Shown here piece after piece: positions 41,401 to 52,300 of a DNA stretch of 64,000 bases; within the stretch, counting starts at the first letter, position 1, and each line of letters opens with the position of its first letter. The stretch lies in contig CAZBHS010000025.1 in the NCBI GenBank assembly GCA_964491915.1, positions 16,846-80,845 on the forward strand, in the 5' to 3' direction. A program made the position numbers and the translations under genes. The DNA is from JAHELQ01 sp964491915 (lineage in GTDB: Bacteria; Acidobacteriota; Aminicenantia; UBA2199). The notes under the pieces are model-generated. The model searched no databases. It worked only from the letters and a program-made list of their open reading frames with translations, and was not told the origin of the DNA.

Positions 41401-44400
41401 CCAACAGGCCCATAAACAGCGTCGCGTCATGGCGTTGCGCCAATTCCATCAAGGCGGCGGTGTTGTTCTTGCCGATGGAAAATGCGTACCTGTCCCCTGT
41501 CAAATCCTGAACCGCGGGCCGGGGGAAATCGAGGGGCACATCCAGAGGTTCCGGCAAACGGGAAAATGTCGAGAGCCAGAACTCTTTTTGCTTAGCCATG
41601 GTTTGCAATTGGTCTTCTGTTTGCAGCCAGTGGCAATAATCTTTGTATTGCAACGTCGCCGGCGGTAACGTGCCGCCGGCAACCAACGCCAGCGTCTCTT
41701 CAATGAAGACTGAGATGGACAATCCGTCGGAAACGATATGGTGCATATCCAGAAGCAACAACTGACGGTTATCGCGGGCCGGAGCGATCCCCACCCGCAA
41801 TAGCGGCGGCTTTGCCGGATCGAAGGGACGGATGAAGCGCCGGATAACCTCTTGCTCGGATTCACCGCCGTCGAGATATTCCACAGAAAAGTCCACCTGC
41901 CCGAGCACCCGCTGGAGCGGTTGCCCATCGATCAATTCAAATCCGGTGCGGAAGCTGTCATGCCGCTGGACCATGCGGCCGAAGCTGTCTGCCAGCAGCT
42001 TGACATCTATATCTTCCGGCAACAATAACGCCGCCGGCAGATGGTAGGCAGTGGAGGATGGATCCATTTGTTGCAGCACGAACAAGCGTCGCTGCGCCGG
42101 CGAACAAGGATACACTTCCATTGGCGGCGCCACAGGAATCGCCCGCTCCCGCGATTCGCCGCAGGTATCCAGGAATTTGGAGAAGCGACGAATGGTCGGC
42201 TCTTTGAAGATGTCCAGGAGTTTTACATTGCCGTTGATTTGTTTCTGGATCCGCGACACCAATATCGTGGCCTTCAATGAATGGCCCCCCAATTTGAAGA
42301 AGTTGGCGTCGATACCGATGCGCTCCTCGGCGACGCCTAAAACCGACGACCAAATGCCCGTCAGCGTCTCTTCCAATGGGTTGCGGGGCGGAGAGTATTG
42401 TTCCTCCAGCACATCGTCCGCCGCCGGCAACGCCGCCATATCGACTTTGCCGCTTGACGCCAGAGGCAGCTCCGCCAATTGAATGAAATGGGAGGGCACC
42501 ATATAATCCGGCAGTTTGGCTTCCAGATACTCCTTCACATCGAGCCGTTCGTCGCCATGGTCCTGATGGGGAACGATATACGCCGCCAGGTACCTGTCCC
42601 CCGACGCGTCCTGCCGGGGAAGGACCAATGCCTCGGCGATAAGCGGATGATCCAGAATTTTTTTTCGGATCTCGTCCGGCTCGACGCGGAAGCCGCGAAT
42701 CTTCACCTGCCGGTCCAACCGGCCGCGAAACTCGATGGTGCCGTCGGCGCGGAAACGCCCCAAATCGCCGCTGCGGTAGAGACGGGATCCTTCAAACTCC
42801 ACGAATGTCTCCCTCGTCAATTCCGGCCGGTTCAAATAGCCGCGCGCCACGCCGTTGCCGCCGATGCAAATCTCGCCCACAGCCCCCAAAGGAAGCGGAC
42901 GTAGATTCGAGTCCATGATATACACCCGGTAATTGGCCAATGGCCGTCCGATAGGAAGAATCCCAGTCTCCGGCTCACTATCGCCCTCCCATAAGGTGGC
43001 GTTGATGGTGGTTTCGGTGGGACCGTAGATATTGATAAGATGGCGGGGATTGAAGGTCTCCCGCAATTGGCGGTGCAACGTTTGCTGAAAGGCGTCGCCC
43101 CCCACCAACAGATAATCGAGGGAAATGTCCCGCCGGTCCAAGCGCTGCATGATCGCCTCCATGAACGCCGGGACCATGTTGAGGATATTGATGCGATTGC
43201 CGGCGATAAAATCCCATAACTTGCCGGGATCTTGCCGGATGCCGTTGTCGATCAAAAAGAGCCGGGCGCCGGTAATCAGCGGCAACGAAATATGCATCAG
43301 CGAGACATCGAAGGTAAAGGTGGTCAGCAACAGATAACGATTGGCCGCGTCCAGACCGAACCGGTCCCGCAAGCCCATCACCTGGTTCGCCAGATTGCCG
43401 TGCTGCGCCATCACCCCCTTCGGTTTACCGGTGGAGCCTGAAGTATAAATTATATACGCCAGATCGCCGGCCGCCGGCTGATGCCCATCGAACCCTGCTT
43501 CGACCTCTTGCGGTTGAAGAGGCAAATCATCCATCAGCACAATGTCGCGACTTGCGGTCGGCGCCTCCCCCGTTCCCTTGAAGGGAGCGATAGCCAATCC
43601 CGGGATATTCTCGAGAATGTCATGGGGCGGCAATTGGTTACCGTGCGCCATCATGGTCTCGATCAAGTGGGCGAAGGTGATCTCCCCCTCCCCCAACACC
43701 GCCAGATCGATGTTAGGATCCTTGAGCATTGTAGCGTAATTGCTGGTGGCGTATGGACCGCCTGAAACGATCGGCGCATCGACGCCCCATCGGCGCAGAT
43801 GGGCCACTGTTTTATGGAAAAAATCCTTGTAAAAATTGAGGCTGCGAATGCCGATGATATCCGGTTTGAACGCCAACACCATTTGCTTCAACTCCTCCAA
43901 ACTGTCGAAATCAATGCGGGATTTGGCCACTTTGCCCACAACCTTTGCGGGGAAGTTCTTCTGCAAATGGCTCATCACATACAACAGCCCGATGGGCGGC
44001 TCCACCACGTCATACATGATGTGACTCTCGTCTGTGAAGAATTGGCTGAGATCCAGGAGTAACACCTTCATCGCCCCCGCTTCGGGCTCCGGCTTCGGAA
44101 AGGCCGCCTTGATTTTTTTGTCCAGATCCGGCGCCATGCCGTAATCCGGAGGCAAATACGCGGTCTCCAACTCAGAGGGCTCGATAGTGGCCACCCCCAG
44201 CAAATCGTCGATGGAGGCGATCTCCATCGGCAAGTAGGAATTATATTTTTGCACTAGTTCATCTTCGGTGAGGGCTTTCATCTGCTGAGGCAGGACATCC
44301 AACAGTCTCTGTTTGTTCAAGAAATACTCGTTCAGGAATTCCGCCTGAAAGCGGCGGGTGAACTCTTTGGGGAAGGGCAATGTTTCGGGAAGCTCATGAT

Positions 44401-46360
44401 AGGCCAAATCGGCGCTCCGCAGAATCGCCTCCTCCGATACCCCGTTCTCCATGGCGATCCTGGCCATGAGGGAATTGGGGTAGATGTTGAGGATATGAAT
44501 GTAGGGAAAATGGAGCCATTTGAGACTCTTGATATACTCCAACGAATGCATCGCCTCCTCTTCAGTCTCGCTGGGCAGGCCGTGCAGCAATTGGGTCTCG
44601 AGAATCACATGGGGGTATTTGTCGATGATGTAACTCATATTGTCATAGAGGCGGTCCAGGTTCAGATGCTTTTGCACCAATTTTTGCAGCCGCGGCGATG
44701 TGGTCTCCAGCGCCAAATCCATAGTGACGGTCCCGGCCTCCACCATCACGTCGATGAGCTCTTTGGTCAGGATATCGCCGCGAATGCCGTTGGGGAAGTG
44801 GAGGTGCGGCTTCATCTTGTGATCGATGATCAAGCGGAACAAACGGGTGCTCTCCTTGAGGTTCATATTGGGCAAGTCGTCCACAAACGCGAACCGGCGC
44901 ACCCCCATATCGTAATAGAGCTTCATCTCTGCGAACATATTGTCGGCGGAGCGCACCACATATTTATCCGCCCAAATCTTGAAACAATAGGCGCAATGAA
45001 ACGCGCAACCGCGGCTGAACTGAACGGTCATGGAATTTTTGGCCACAGCCTGGCCGATAAAAGGGCGGTATTTTTCGTAATTGATATACGAGCGGTCCGG
45101 GATTTGCAAGGTATCCAGCTCTTCCACCTGCGGCCGGGGCGGCGTGAGCAGCATCGTCACCTCCGCCGGCTCGAATCCCCGGAGGGGGATATGGTCAAAC
45201 GAAGCGGCGATGTCCCGGTTGGCGAGGACCAACGCCGGATGGGCGTCATCCAATATCTCCACGATCCGCTTTTGCGGCGCGTGTGGATCTAGAGGCAAAT
45301 AAGCGCCGCCGGCCCGCCAAATGCCCAGAATGGCGACAATCATATCCAGCGACGGTTCCATCATCAACGCCACGATCCGGTCCGGCCCGATCCCTTTGCC
45401 CTTCAACACAGCGGCCAATCGCGACGACCGCTCTCGCAATTGCCCGAACGTCAACGACTCACCGTCAAAGGTAATGGCCGGCGCGTCCGGCGTCAACGAG
45501 GCCTGCTGGAGAAACAAACTCACCACTGTCTCGCCCGCCGGAATGTCCGACGCCGTATCGTTGAAGTCCGTCAACAATCGCTCCAATTCTCCGGGCGACA
45601 ATACCTCGAGCTCCAGCGCCTCGCCGTCCACATTCTCTAGAGCCTCTTCCAGGAGACGGGTAAAATGACCGGCGATTCGCGCCACCGTCTCTTCCAGGTA
45701 ACGATCCTCATTGTAAGTAATCCTGCAATTCAGATTTTGGCCGGAATAGGAAAACACCATATTGAATCCTGTGCCCACATGGCGGAGATAAGCCGGGTCA
45801 TGAATGGTATCCAAAATCAAGGTTACGTCAAAGAGTGAAAAATCCCCATGCAAATCATAGGGCCGCCCCAATTGTTTGGCCAATATTTCCATGGGGTAGC
45901 GGTAGTGTTTAGTGGCGCCCAACACCGCGGCGCGGGTTGCCAGGAGAACATCTTTGAATGATGACGAAGGGCTGATAGGGATCCGGATCGGCAGCAATTT
46001 GTTCAATAGTTTGTCGGGATTCTCCTGCTTGTATACAGTGATGCCGATGACGATATCGCCGGCTGAAGTGTACTTCTGTAGCAGGATGGCCAAGGCGGCG
46101 CACAATATCATGTGTTTGGTGTGGGGCGAGTTGTTGCTCATTTTTTTGATCCTCCCCAACAACGGATCTTTTATATCGAAACAAAATTCCGCCATTGCCG
46201 GCACATCGCTTCCATCCCCGCCTTCAGCGGCGGGAACAGTATCCGCGGGAAACCGGCACAATTGCCAATCACCGGCCAATTGCTCCAGCCAATACTCTTT
46301 TTCCACTACATTTTGATGTGCGGCCAATGAAATATTACTTGCGATTCTTTGTCGTTCCAT
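38435..46360 (-). CDS. NRPS protein B: C-lobe, A interrupted by radical SAM + B12-binding, PCP, C-A-PCP, C-lobe
   Basis: A 2641-residue protein in one uninterrupted frame. ATG with GGAG eight bases upstream; it starts 30 bp after protein A and ends 26 bp before protein C. Residues 1-255 are only the C-terminal lobe of a condensation domain, beginning at the KEYWLEQL region without HHxxxDG. The A domain starts near 280 (A2 GGAYLPLDP near 354). At about 387-960 it is interrupted by a radical SAM core (CAFHCAYC near 454) and a B12-binding-like domain (PPIGLLYV near 790, LGEGEITF near 893), then resumes at A3 YTSGSTGKPKG near 976. Code by eye DVMNLGIINK, unassigned. PCP GGHS near 1360; C with HHIVSDG near 1541. 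The second A has code DVEDIGDICK, an acidic pocket suggesting a basic residue, and an unusual NDTAPTE for NxYGPTE. PCP GGNS near 2398. Residues 2430-2641 are another condensation C-lobe. Confidence 0.92.
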   Translation of the reverse strand: MERQRIASNISLAAHQNVVEKEYWLEQLAGDWQLCRFPADTVPAAEGGDGSDVPAMAEFCFDIKDPLLGRIKKMSNNSPHTKHMILCAALAILLQKYTSAGDIVIGITVYKQENPDKLLNKLLPIRIPISPSSSFKDVLLATRAAVLGATKHYRYPMEILAKQLGRPYDLHGDFSLFDVTLILDTIHDPAYLRHVGTGFNMVFSYSGQNLNCRITYNEDRYLEETVARIAGHFTRLLEEALENVDGEALELEVLSPGELERLLTDFNDTASDIPAGETVVSLFLQQASLTPDAPAITFDGESLTFGQLRERSSRLAAVLKGKGIGPDRIVALMMEPSLDMIVAILGIWRAGGAYLPLDPHAPQKRIVEILDDAHPALVLANRDIAASFDHIPLRGFEPAEVTMLLTPPRPQVEELDTLQIPDRSYINYEKYRPFIGQAVAKNSMTVQFSRGCAFHCAYCFKIWADKYVVRSADNMFAEMKLYYDMGVRRFAFVDDLPNMNLKESTRLFRLIIDHKMKPHLHFPNGIRGDILTKELIDVMVEAGTVTMDLALETTSPRLQKLVQKHLNLDRLYDNMSYIIDKYPHVILETQLLHGLPSETEEEAMHSLEYIKSLKWLHFPYIHILNIYPNSLMARIAMENGVSEEAILRSADLAYHELPETLPFPKEFTRRFQAEFLNEYFLNKQRLLDVLPQQMKALTEDELVQKYNSYLPMEIASIDDLLGVATIEPSELETAYLPPDYGMAPDLDKKIKAAFPKPEPEAGAMKVLLLDLSQFFTDESHIMYDVVEPPIGLLYVMSHLQKNFPAKVVGKVAKSRIDFDSLEELKQMVLAFKPDIIGIRSLNFYKDFFHKTVAHLRRWGVDAPIVSGGPYATSNYATMLKDPNIDLAVLGEGEITFAHLIETMMAHGNQLPPHDILENIPGLAIAPFKGTGEAPTASRDIVLMDDLPLQPQEVEAGFDGHQPAAGDLAYIIYTSGSTGKPKGVMAQHGNLANQVMGLRDRFGLDAANRYLLLTTFTFDVSLMHISLPLITGARLFLIDNGIRQDPGKLWDFIAGNRINILNMVPAFMEAIMQRLDRRDISLDYLLVGGDAFQQTLHRQLRETFNPRHLINIYGPTETTINATLWEGDSEPETGILPIGRPLANYRVYIMDSNLRPLPLGAVGEICIGGNGVARGYLNRPELTRETFVEFEGSRLYRSGDLGRFRADGTIEFRGRLDRQVKIRGFRVEPDEIRKKILDHPLIAEALVLPRQDASGDRYLAAYIVPHQDHGDERLDVKEYLEAKLPDYMVPSHFIQLAELPLASSGKVDMAALPAADDVLEEQYSPPRNPLEETLTGIWSSVLGVAEERIGIDANFFKLGGHSLKATILVSRIQKQINGNVKLLDIFKEPTIRRFSKFLDTCGESRERAIPVAPPMEVYPCSPAQRRLFVLQQMDPSSTAYHLPAALLLPEDIDVKLLADSFGRMVQRHDSFRTGFELIDGQPLQRVLGQVDFSVEYLDGGESEQEVIRRFIRPFDPAKPPLLRVGIAPARDNRQLLLLDMHHIVSDGLSISVFIEETLALVAGGTLPPATLQYKDYCHWLQTEDQLQTMAKQKEFWLSTFSRLPEPLDVPLDFPRPAVQDLTGDRYAFSIGKNNTAALMELAQRHDATLFMGLLAAFNVFLARVCDADDIVVGTPVAGRRHQDLEGIIGMFVNTLALRTAGDMDGSFLKLLSAVKTHCLEAFEHQDFPFEELVDMVVPGRDTGRHPLFDVMLSLENTGIGRQLEGADAALGDIEPISIETGTSKFDLSLDGHEVDGELRLSFEYCTALFKPSTIARFAEIFVHLLDRILASPEERLANIPLATAAEKTRILEEFNDNTCPPAGDMTIPQTLKQQVEKTPDAVALTGPVYHGLQGQWQHVTYRELSETAMRWAGTLQSHGVGRGSIVALVCGRSVEMMVAILAVLEAGAAYLPIDPSLPEKRIRYMLADSGAHLALTDTKEGKERLHRRILTFADCRLHAQNISPLEKNAARADDPAYIIYTSGSTGKPKGVVVEHRHLLANAAAFAKEFRLGIHDRALQQAAFTFDVFCEEVFPTLFRGAGLVLAQEDWLKDFGLLVEGIERHGVNVIDCTPLMLGELNRTGPPACLHTFINGGDTLNKSHIDGLLKQGIFFNDTAPTETTICATYYRCDGEEASGIPIGSPIANYTVSILDRHGNVLPVGIPGEMCVAGAGVSRGYLNRPELTAETFAEGLYRTGDRGRWLEDGTIEFLGRMDRQVKIRGYRIELGEIEALLATHESVDDAAVTTWEDENLGISLCAYLAVGTHEPDNLTPAMLREFLGGQLPHYMIPAYFVVMESLPLTSHGKLDARALPSPQQNLRTGARFEAPVDDIQTQLYGIWRQVLGIEAFSIHDNIFDLGGNSLLLLQLHRGIDGIFPEVVNVVDLFANPTIAGLGTLIRQRLSGDDGLLELPLINLPEDWFAAEGDRQEESAIDFFIDGEILEGLLRLAAVTGVALERILLSLFIYLFNEAGDNGRVGLVAAIGEPGQLQEVSVDLESLDSIDALFARVDDVVTGDSGLQFESTDMNRISLRRERGQAPALFCGAAQIQWSADWAGVFDIVFQPECLTDRIEFICRCSQRLTPQSAEKLAETYMKLLDVVSRH
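43480..45200 (-). other. Radical SAM + B12-binding insertion inside an adenylation domain
   Basis: The segment encodes about 573 residues inside protein B. It begins with a linker ending in DTLQIPDRSYINYEKY, the sequence that normally leads into the radical SAM core of B12-dependent enzymes. The iron-sulfur motif SRGCAFHCAYC (CX3CX2C) and a complete radical SAM barrel follow (LHFPNGIRGDIL, LETTSPRLQKLV, HGLPSETEEEA). The B12-binding-like Rossmann domain comes second (MKVLLLDLS, PPIGLLYVMSHL, DIIGIRSL, VSGGPYAT, LGEGEITF, IPGLAI) and ends with MDDLP, the sequence that usually precedes the radical SAM part. The two are thus in reversed order, as if circularly permuted. Flanking A-domain sequence is intact on both sides (A2 before, A3 after). 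Confidence 0.9.
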
Positions 46361-46390
46361 TTTGCATTCTCCAATTTTTTTTCCTACTTG

Positions 46391-49300
46391 CTAAAAAACA
46401 AATTCAGCGTCCGGCAGCTCGATCTCTTGCCGGCAAAATCCGTGCGTGACGTCGATGTCCCGGATCAATGTCTCCGGTCTCAACGACACGGTCTCGAGTA
46501 TTTCCACAAACCTCTCCACCACTGAATCAATGGTCTCGGGCTTGAATAATTTCGTGCAATAGAGCATCTTGAACGCGATCTCCCGTTCCCGCTCGAATAC
46601 ATGGGTGATTATATCGAATTGGGCCACATGCTGCTCGAACGGGTAGGCCCGCATCACCAATCCATCCAGGGCCACATCCTCCCAGCCCCGCTCTTGATTG
46701 ACATTCTGTACCACAAACATTGTATCGAACAGCGGTTGCCGCGCCGGATCCGGTTCGATCCCCAGACGGCTCACCAAATGGTCGAATGGAAGATCCTGAT
46801 TCTCGAACGCCTCGATGCAGTGAATCCTCACCTCATCCAAAAACCGGCCGAAGCTCTTCTCGCCCGCCGGATAGTTGCGGATAGCCAATGTATTGATAAA
46901 CATCCCGATCACATCGCGCAGGTCCGCGTGAGGCCGTCCGGCAACCGGCGTCCCCACCACCACGTCCTCCTGCCCGCTATATTTGGACAGCAAGATATTG
47001 TAAGCCGCCAAAAGCGTCATGAACAGGGTGCAGCCATGTGCGGATGCGAGAGATTGAACCGCGCGAGTCAGCGATTCATCCAGAACAAACTCTTTGGTTT
47101 TGCCCTCAAAACTCTGAGTCTCCGGGCGCGGAAAGTCGGCGGGCAACTCCAACTCCGGCAACGGACCATCATAGACTCCGGCCCAATAATCTTCCTGCTT
47201 GACTAAATCTCCGCTGTCTATCTTCCGCCGGCGCCAGAGGGCGAAATCCTTGTATTGAATCGTCAACTCCGGCAAAGACTCGCCCCGGTACAAGCGGACG
47301 AATTCCCGGAAGAAGATTTCGGTGGAGGTACCGTCCCGCACAATATGGTGGATATCGTACAAGAGGATGTGCTTTTGCTCACGGATGGCGATCAACTCGA
47401 CCCTCAACAGCGGCGCCGAAGAGAGGTCGAATGGACGGATGAAGCGTTGGATGACGGCGGCGATCTCATCATCGCCGGCTTCCGTCACCTGAATATCCAG
47501 TTCCACCTCGGAGTGGATTCTCTGCACCGGCACCCCGTCCAACGAAAAAAAGGATGTGCGCAACGCCTCGTGACGGGCCGCCAGATCCCGTACCACTCTC
47601 TCGAACCGGTTGATATCGAAGTCTCCATCGAGTTCCAATGCTTGCGGGGTATTATCACTGGTGTCGTCCCCTTTGAGTTTATTAAGGATGTACATCCGCT
47701 CCTGGGCGGAGGAGACCGGGTAATAGTCCCGTTTTTCCACCGGCTCGATCTCCCGGCAACCGGCGCTTCGCTCCTGCTTGTCGATGAATGCGGCGATATC
47801 CCGGATTGTAGGGGTGCGGAACATTTCCCTGAGAGGCACATCGACGCCAATCTCTTTGTGGATCTGCCGCGCCGCCAATGTGGCTTTGAGAGAATGGCCG
47901 CCCAATTCGAAGAAGTTATTGTCGATTCCTATCTGATCGGCATGTATATTCAAACTATTACTCCAAATTTCCGCCAACGCTCGCTCCACCCGGTTGCGGG
48001 GTAGACATATCGATGTCTCTACCGGCAACGTCGGCTCCGGCAGCGAGCGTCGATCGACTTTGCCGTTGGCTGTCAGGGGGATGCCCGCCAATTCCATAAA
48101 ATAGGAGGGCACCATGTATTCCGGCAGCCGGGCCTTTAAGTATTCCCGCAAGAGAGACGAGCTGTCTTGAAGCCCCGCGTCCGGCCGGAGCACGAAATAG
48201 GCGCACAGGGATTCTTCGTTGCCGCCGTTTTTCCGGGCCGCCACCACCGCCTCTTTGATGTCTTCATGCTTCAGGAGATGGCTCTCGATTTCCCCCAGCT
48301 CGATTCTGAAGCCGCGGATTTTCACCTGATGGTCGATGCGCCCCAGATATTCCATGTCGCCGCCGGGCAATACGCGGGCCAGATCGCCGGAGCGGAAGAG
48401 CCGCGATCCGGGGGCCAGATTCTCCAATTGCACAAACCGCTCATGGGTCAGTTCCGGCCGGTTCAAATAGCCGCGGGCAACGCCGTCGCCGCCGACCATC
48501 AATTCCCCCGCCACACCGGTGGGGCACAGATTGCCGTGGCGGTCCGCCACATAACAGGAGAGCGTGGGGATGGGTCCGCCGATATTGCTGATGTTCCCGT
48601 CGATCTCCGCCGGGCCGATCTCTTTGTAGGTGACGTGAACCGTTGTCTCGGTGATGCCGTACATGTTCACCAACCGCGATTGCGGATAGCGCAGGGACCA
48701 ATCTTTCAAATGAAGGGGCTTTAGCGCTTCGCCGCCGAAGATCACCATCCGCACCGCCAGTCCCGCTTCCGGCTGTTGAGCCTCTTCGGCGCTCAAACTG
48801 TAAAACGCCGATGGCGTCTGCTTTAATATGGTGACCGACTGCCGCGCCAGCAACTCCAAAAACCCTCTGGTGTCGCGGGCCGTCAGTTTCGGCGCCATCA
48901 CCAGCTTCCCCCCCATCAGGAGCGCTCCGTACATCTCCCAAACGGAAAAATCGAAACAATACGAATGAAACAGGGTCCAGATATCCGCCTCTGAAAAATC
49001 AAACACATCGCGGTCGTTGAATAACAACCGCACCACATTGCGATGCCCGACCAGCACCCCTTTGGGTTTGCCGGTGGTGCCGGAGGTGTAAATCACGTAG
49101 GCTGGATCGTCCGCCGCCGCGGCGCAGGCTCCATCGAGAGCTTCCTCTTCAGCGAGACAATCTTCCATTTGCAGAAATTCTTCATTGACAACCACCGTCG
49201 CGCCGCTGTCTTCCAGCATATAATCGATCCGTTCCGGCGGCAGCGAAGGATCCATCGGCAAATAAGCGCCGCCGGCTTTGAGAACGCCCACTATCGCCGC

Positions 49301-52300
49301 CATCATATCCACACTGCGATCCAGCGACAGGGCAACGATACTTCCGGCGCCTGTCCCCATCGTTTTTAATGTCCCGGCCACGGCATTGGCCCTGCGGTTC
49401 AAACAATCATAAGTCAGTTGCAGCATGGCATCCCCCTCTTCCGGGGATCCCGGTCCCACCAACGCGGCGGCGTGCGGACGGGCCGATACTTGCTGCTGGA
49501 ACAAGTGATGGATGGTCTCTTGCCGCGGGTAAGCGGCGGCGGTATCGTTCAACGTATGGAGCAACCACTCTTTCTCCTCCGCCCCCATCACCTCGATATC
49601 CCGCAAGCGGATGTCCGGTTGCTTTAACACAGCCTCTGCGACGCGGCGGATATAATCCGCCCAACGGGCGACGCTCCCCTCCTTGAACAAGCGGGTGCGA
49701 TATTCAAAATACACCAGCAATCCATCATCGCGTTCTTCCACCCGCATGGTGAGATCAAACTTGGAAGTAGCGGAATCCACCGGATAGGCCTCCAACTTGA
49801 GGCCCGGAATCTCCATCTCCGGAACGCCGATGTTTTGCAGCACGAACACCGCGTCAAACAGCGGATTCCGGCTCTGGTCCCCGGCGCCGCCGGTGATCTC
49901 CACAATCTTTTCAAAGGGGAAGTCCTGATGCTCCAACGCCGTCAACGTCCGCGACTTGACGCTTCCTAAAAATTCCCGGAAGGTGAGGCTCCCCTTGGGG
50001 AACTGTCTCAGCACAACTGTATTGATAAACATGCCTACAATCCCCAACAGCTCCGGATGCTGCCGTCCGGCCGACGGTGTGCCCAGCAGGATCTCCTCCT
50101 GCCCGCTGAGTTTGGACAATAAGATAGAATAAATGGATAGGAGGACCATATACAATGTGGCCCCCTCGTGTTGGGCCAGTTGTTTCAATCCCGACGCCGT
50201 ATCCCGGTCCCATTTGAATTGCGATACGTTTCCCTCGAAGCTCTGTCGCGGCGGACGGAGATAATCCAGAGGTAGATTCAATACCGGAAGCTCGCCCGCC
50301 AATTCGTCCCGCCAGAAGGCCTCGTGAGCGGCGATTTCCTGTCGTTGTTCTTCACTCCGCCGCCACATCACCACATCTTTGTAGTCAATCGATTTTGCAG
50401 GCAAAGATTTCCCGCTGTACAGATCGAGCAACTCCTTCATCATCACCGCCATTGAGCCTCCGTCGGACACGATATGGGGCATGTCCACCAGCAAAAGGTA
50501 TTCCTCATGGCCGGCGGGCTGTAGAGTCGCCCGCAGCAGCGGCGCTTCAGTTAGGTCAAAGGGCCGCACCAACGCTTCGAGCGGCAGCTCGACATCCCCA
50601 TCCAGGCGTTCGAGCCGGAATTCCACCGCCGGATGAATCGTCTGCATCGTCCCCTCCTCCGTGTCATGGAAGGAGGTTCTCAAACTCTCGTGGCGATCGA
50701 TCAAAGAAACGAACGCCTCTTCGAGCCGCGCCACATCGAGCCGCCCCTTCAAACGGCACGCGGTGGGCAGGTTGTAAGCCACGCTTTCGGGCTCCATTTT
50801 GTGAAGCAACGCCATCCGCTCTTGCACCGCCGACAGAGGGTAATAGTCCAAAATCTCAGCCGGAGGAACGACTGCATCGAGTTCTTCCTCTTTATTTTTG
50901 CCCCGGCTGAGGGCGGCGATCGTCGGTTCCTGGAAAAAATCTTTGAGAGACACCTTCACATCGAGCTCTTTTTGGATGCGGGAGGTGACGATTACCGCTT
51001 TCAGCGAATCCCCTCCCAATTCAAAGAAGTTGTCCTCGACTCCCACCCGGTCGAATCCCAGCACATTGGCCCAGATGCCGGCCAACGTTTGCTGCATCGT
51101 TCCTTCGGGCGGGACATACTGGTTTTGCAGCCGCGGTCGCGGCCGGTTGTTTGCCGACCGTTCGTTTTCATGCGCCGAAACAGGTTCGTCATCTATTTCA
51201 TCCACCTGTCCCCAACGGTCCATCCGTTGCTGCAAATCACCGGTCGATTGAATCACTTGACCGGCGAAGCCCGGCGCCAGAATCCGCTTGAACACGTCGA
51301 AGCCCTCATCGGGGGTCATGGCCAGATGTGCGATGGAAGCTCCCAATCGAGCGTCCGCATCCAGATCTTCGTTTGCGCCGGGGATTTGCCAGCCGTCCCA
51401 ATTGACGCTGTACCAGGGATTCTTCCCTTCGCGATTATGCGCCGTCGCCATAGCGTCCAGGAAACAATTGGCCGAAGCGTAAGCTCCAAAGCCAAGACCT
51501 CCCAGCACCGACGCGGTGGAGGACATCAGCAGGCAGAAATCGTAGTCGCGGTCTCGCAGCAATTCTTCCAACACCAATGCGCCGCTGACTTTGGCTCTAA
51601 ACTGTTCGGCGCAGTCGTCGAGGGTCACATCCCCCAGGGAGCGGAAGTTTTTCTCGCCTACGATCCCGGCTGAATGGATGACGCCATCGAGTACTCCGAA
51701 CTCCTCATCGATCCAATCCAACACCGCCTTCATTTGCTTCACGTCGGACACATCCGCCTGCCGAACGGCGACGCGAGCTCCGCCGGCCTCCATGTTCCTA
51801 ATCGAGCGGATAGTACGGCCAATCTTTTGGTCCGGCGAATGTTGAAGCGAATATCGCTCCCAATCCTCTTCAGCGGGAAACGGCGACCTGCCTACCAACA
51901 CCAAACGGGCGGCGAACTGCTCTGCCAACCGCTCCGCCAGGATCATACCGATGTCTCCCAATCCGCCGGTCACAAGGTAAACGCCATGTTTTTTCAGCAT
52001 GCTATCGCCTGCCCCGGTGAAGGAGACCTGCTGGAAGTCCTGAATCCAGCGATGTTTGCCTCTCAAGGCCACCACCGGATCAGTCCCGCCCCCAAAAACT
52101 TCCGAGGCCAACCGCTCCGGCGAATCTGTATCGATCAACCGGCAATGAATATTGGGACATTCCTGCCCAATCACCGGTAGGAGTCCGCTAACAGGCGACC
52201 GGCGGGGGGAAAGGCCTTCGTTTCCCGTGACGTCGAACACACCGCCGGTTACGATATCCAGCTCGATCGGCTGATTCCATTGCCTCTGTAGTACAGCTTT

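Noticed and set aside
43480..45200. Radical SAM as a separate gene overlapping the NRPS gene
   Set aside because: It is in the same frame as the flanking A-domain halves, with no internal stop, and A3-A10 would have no start of their own.
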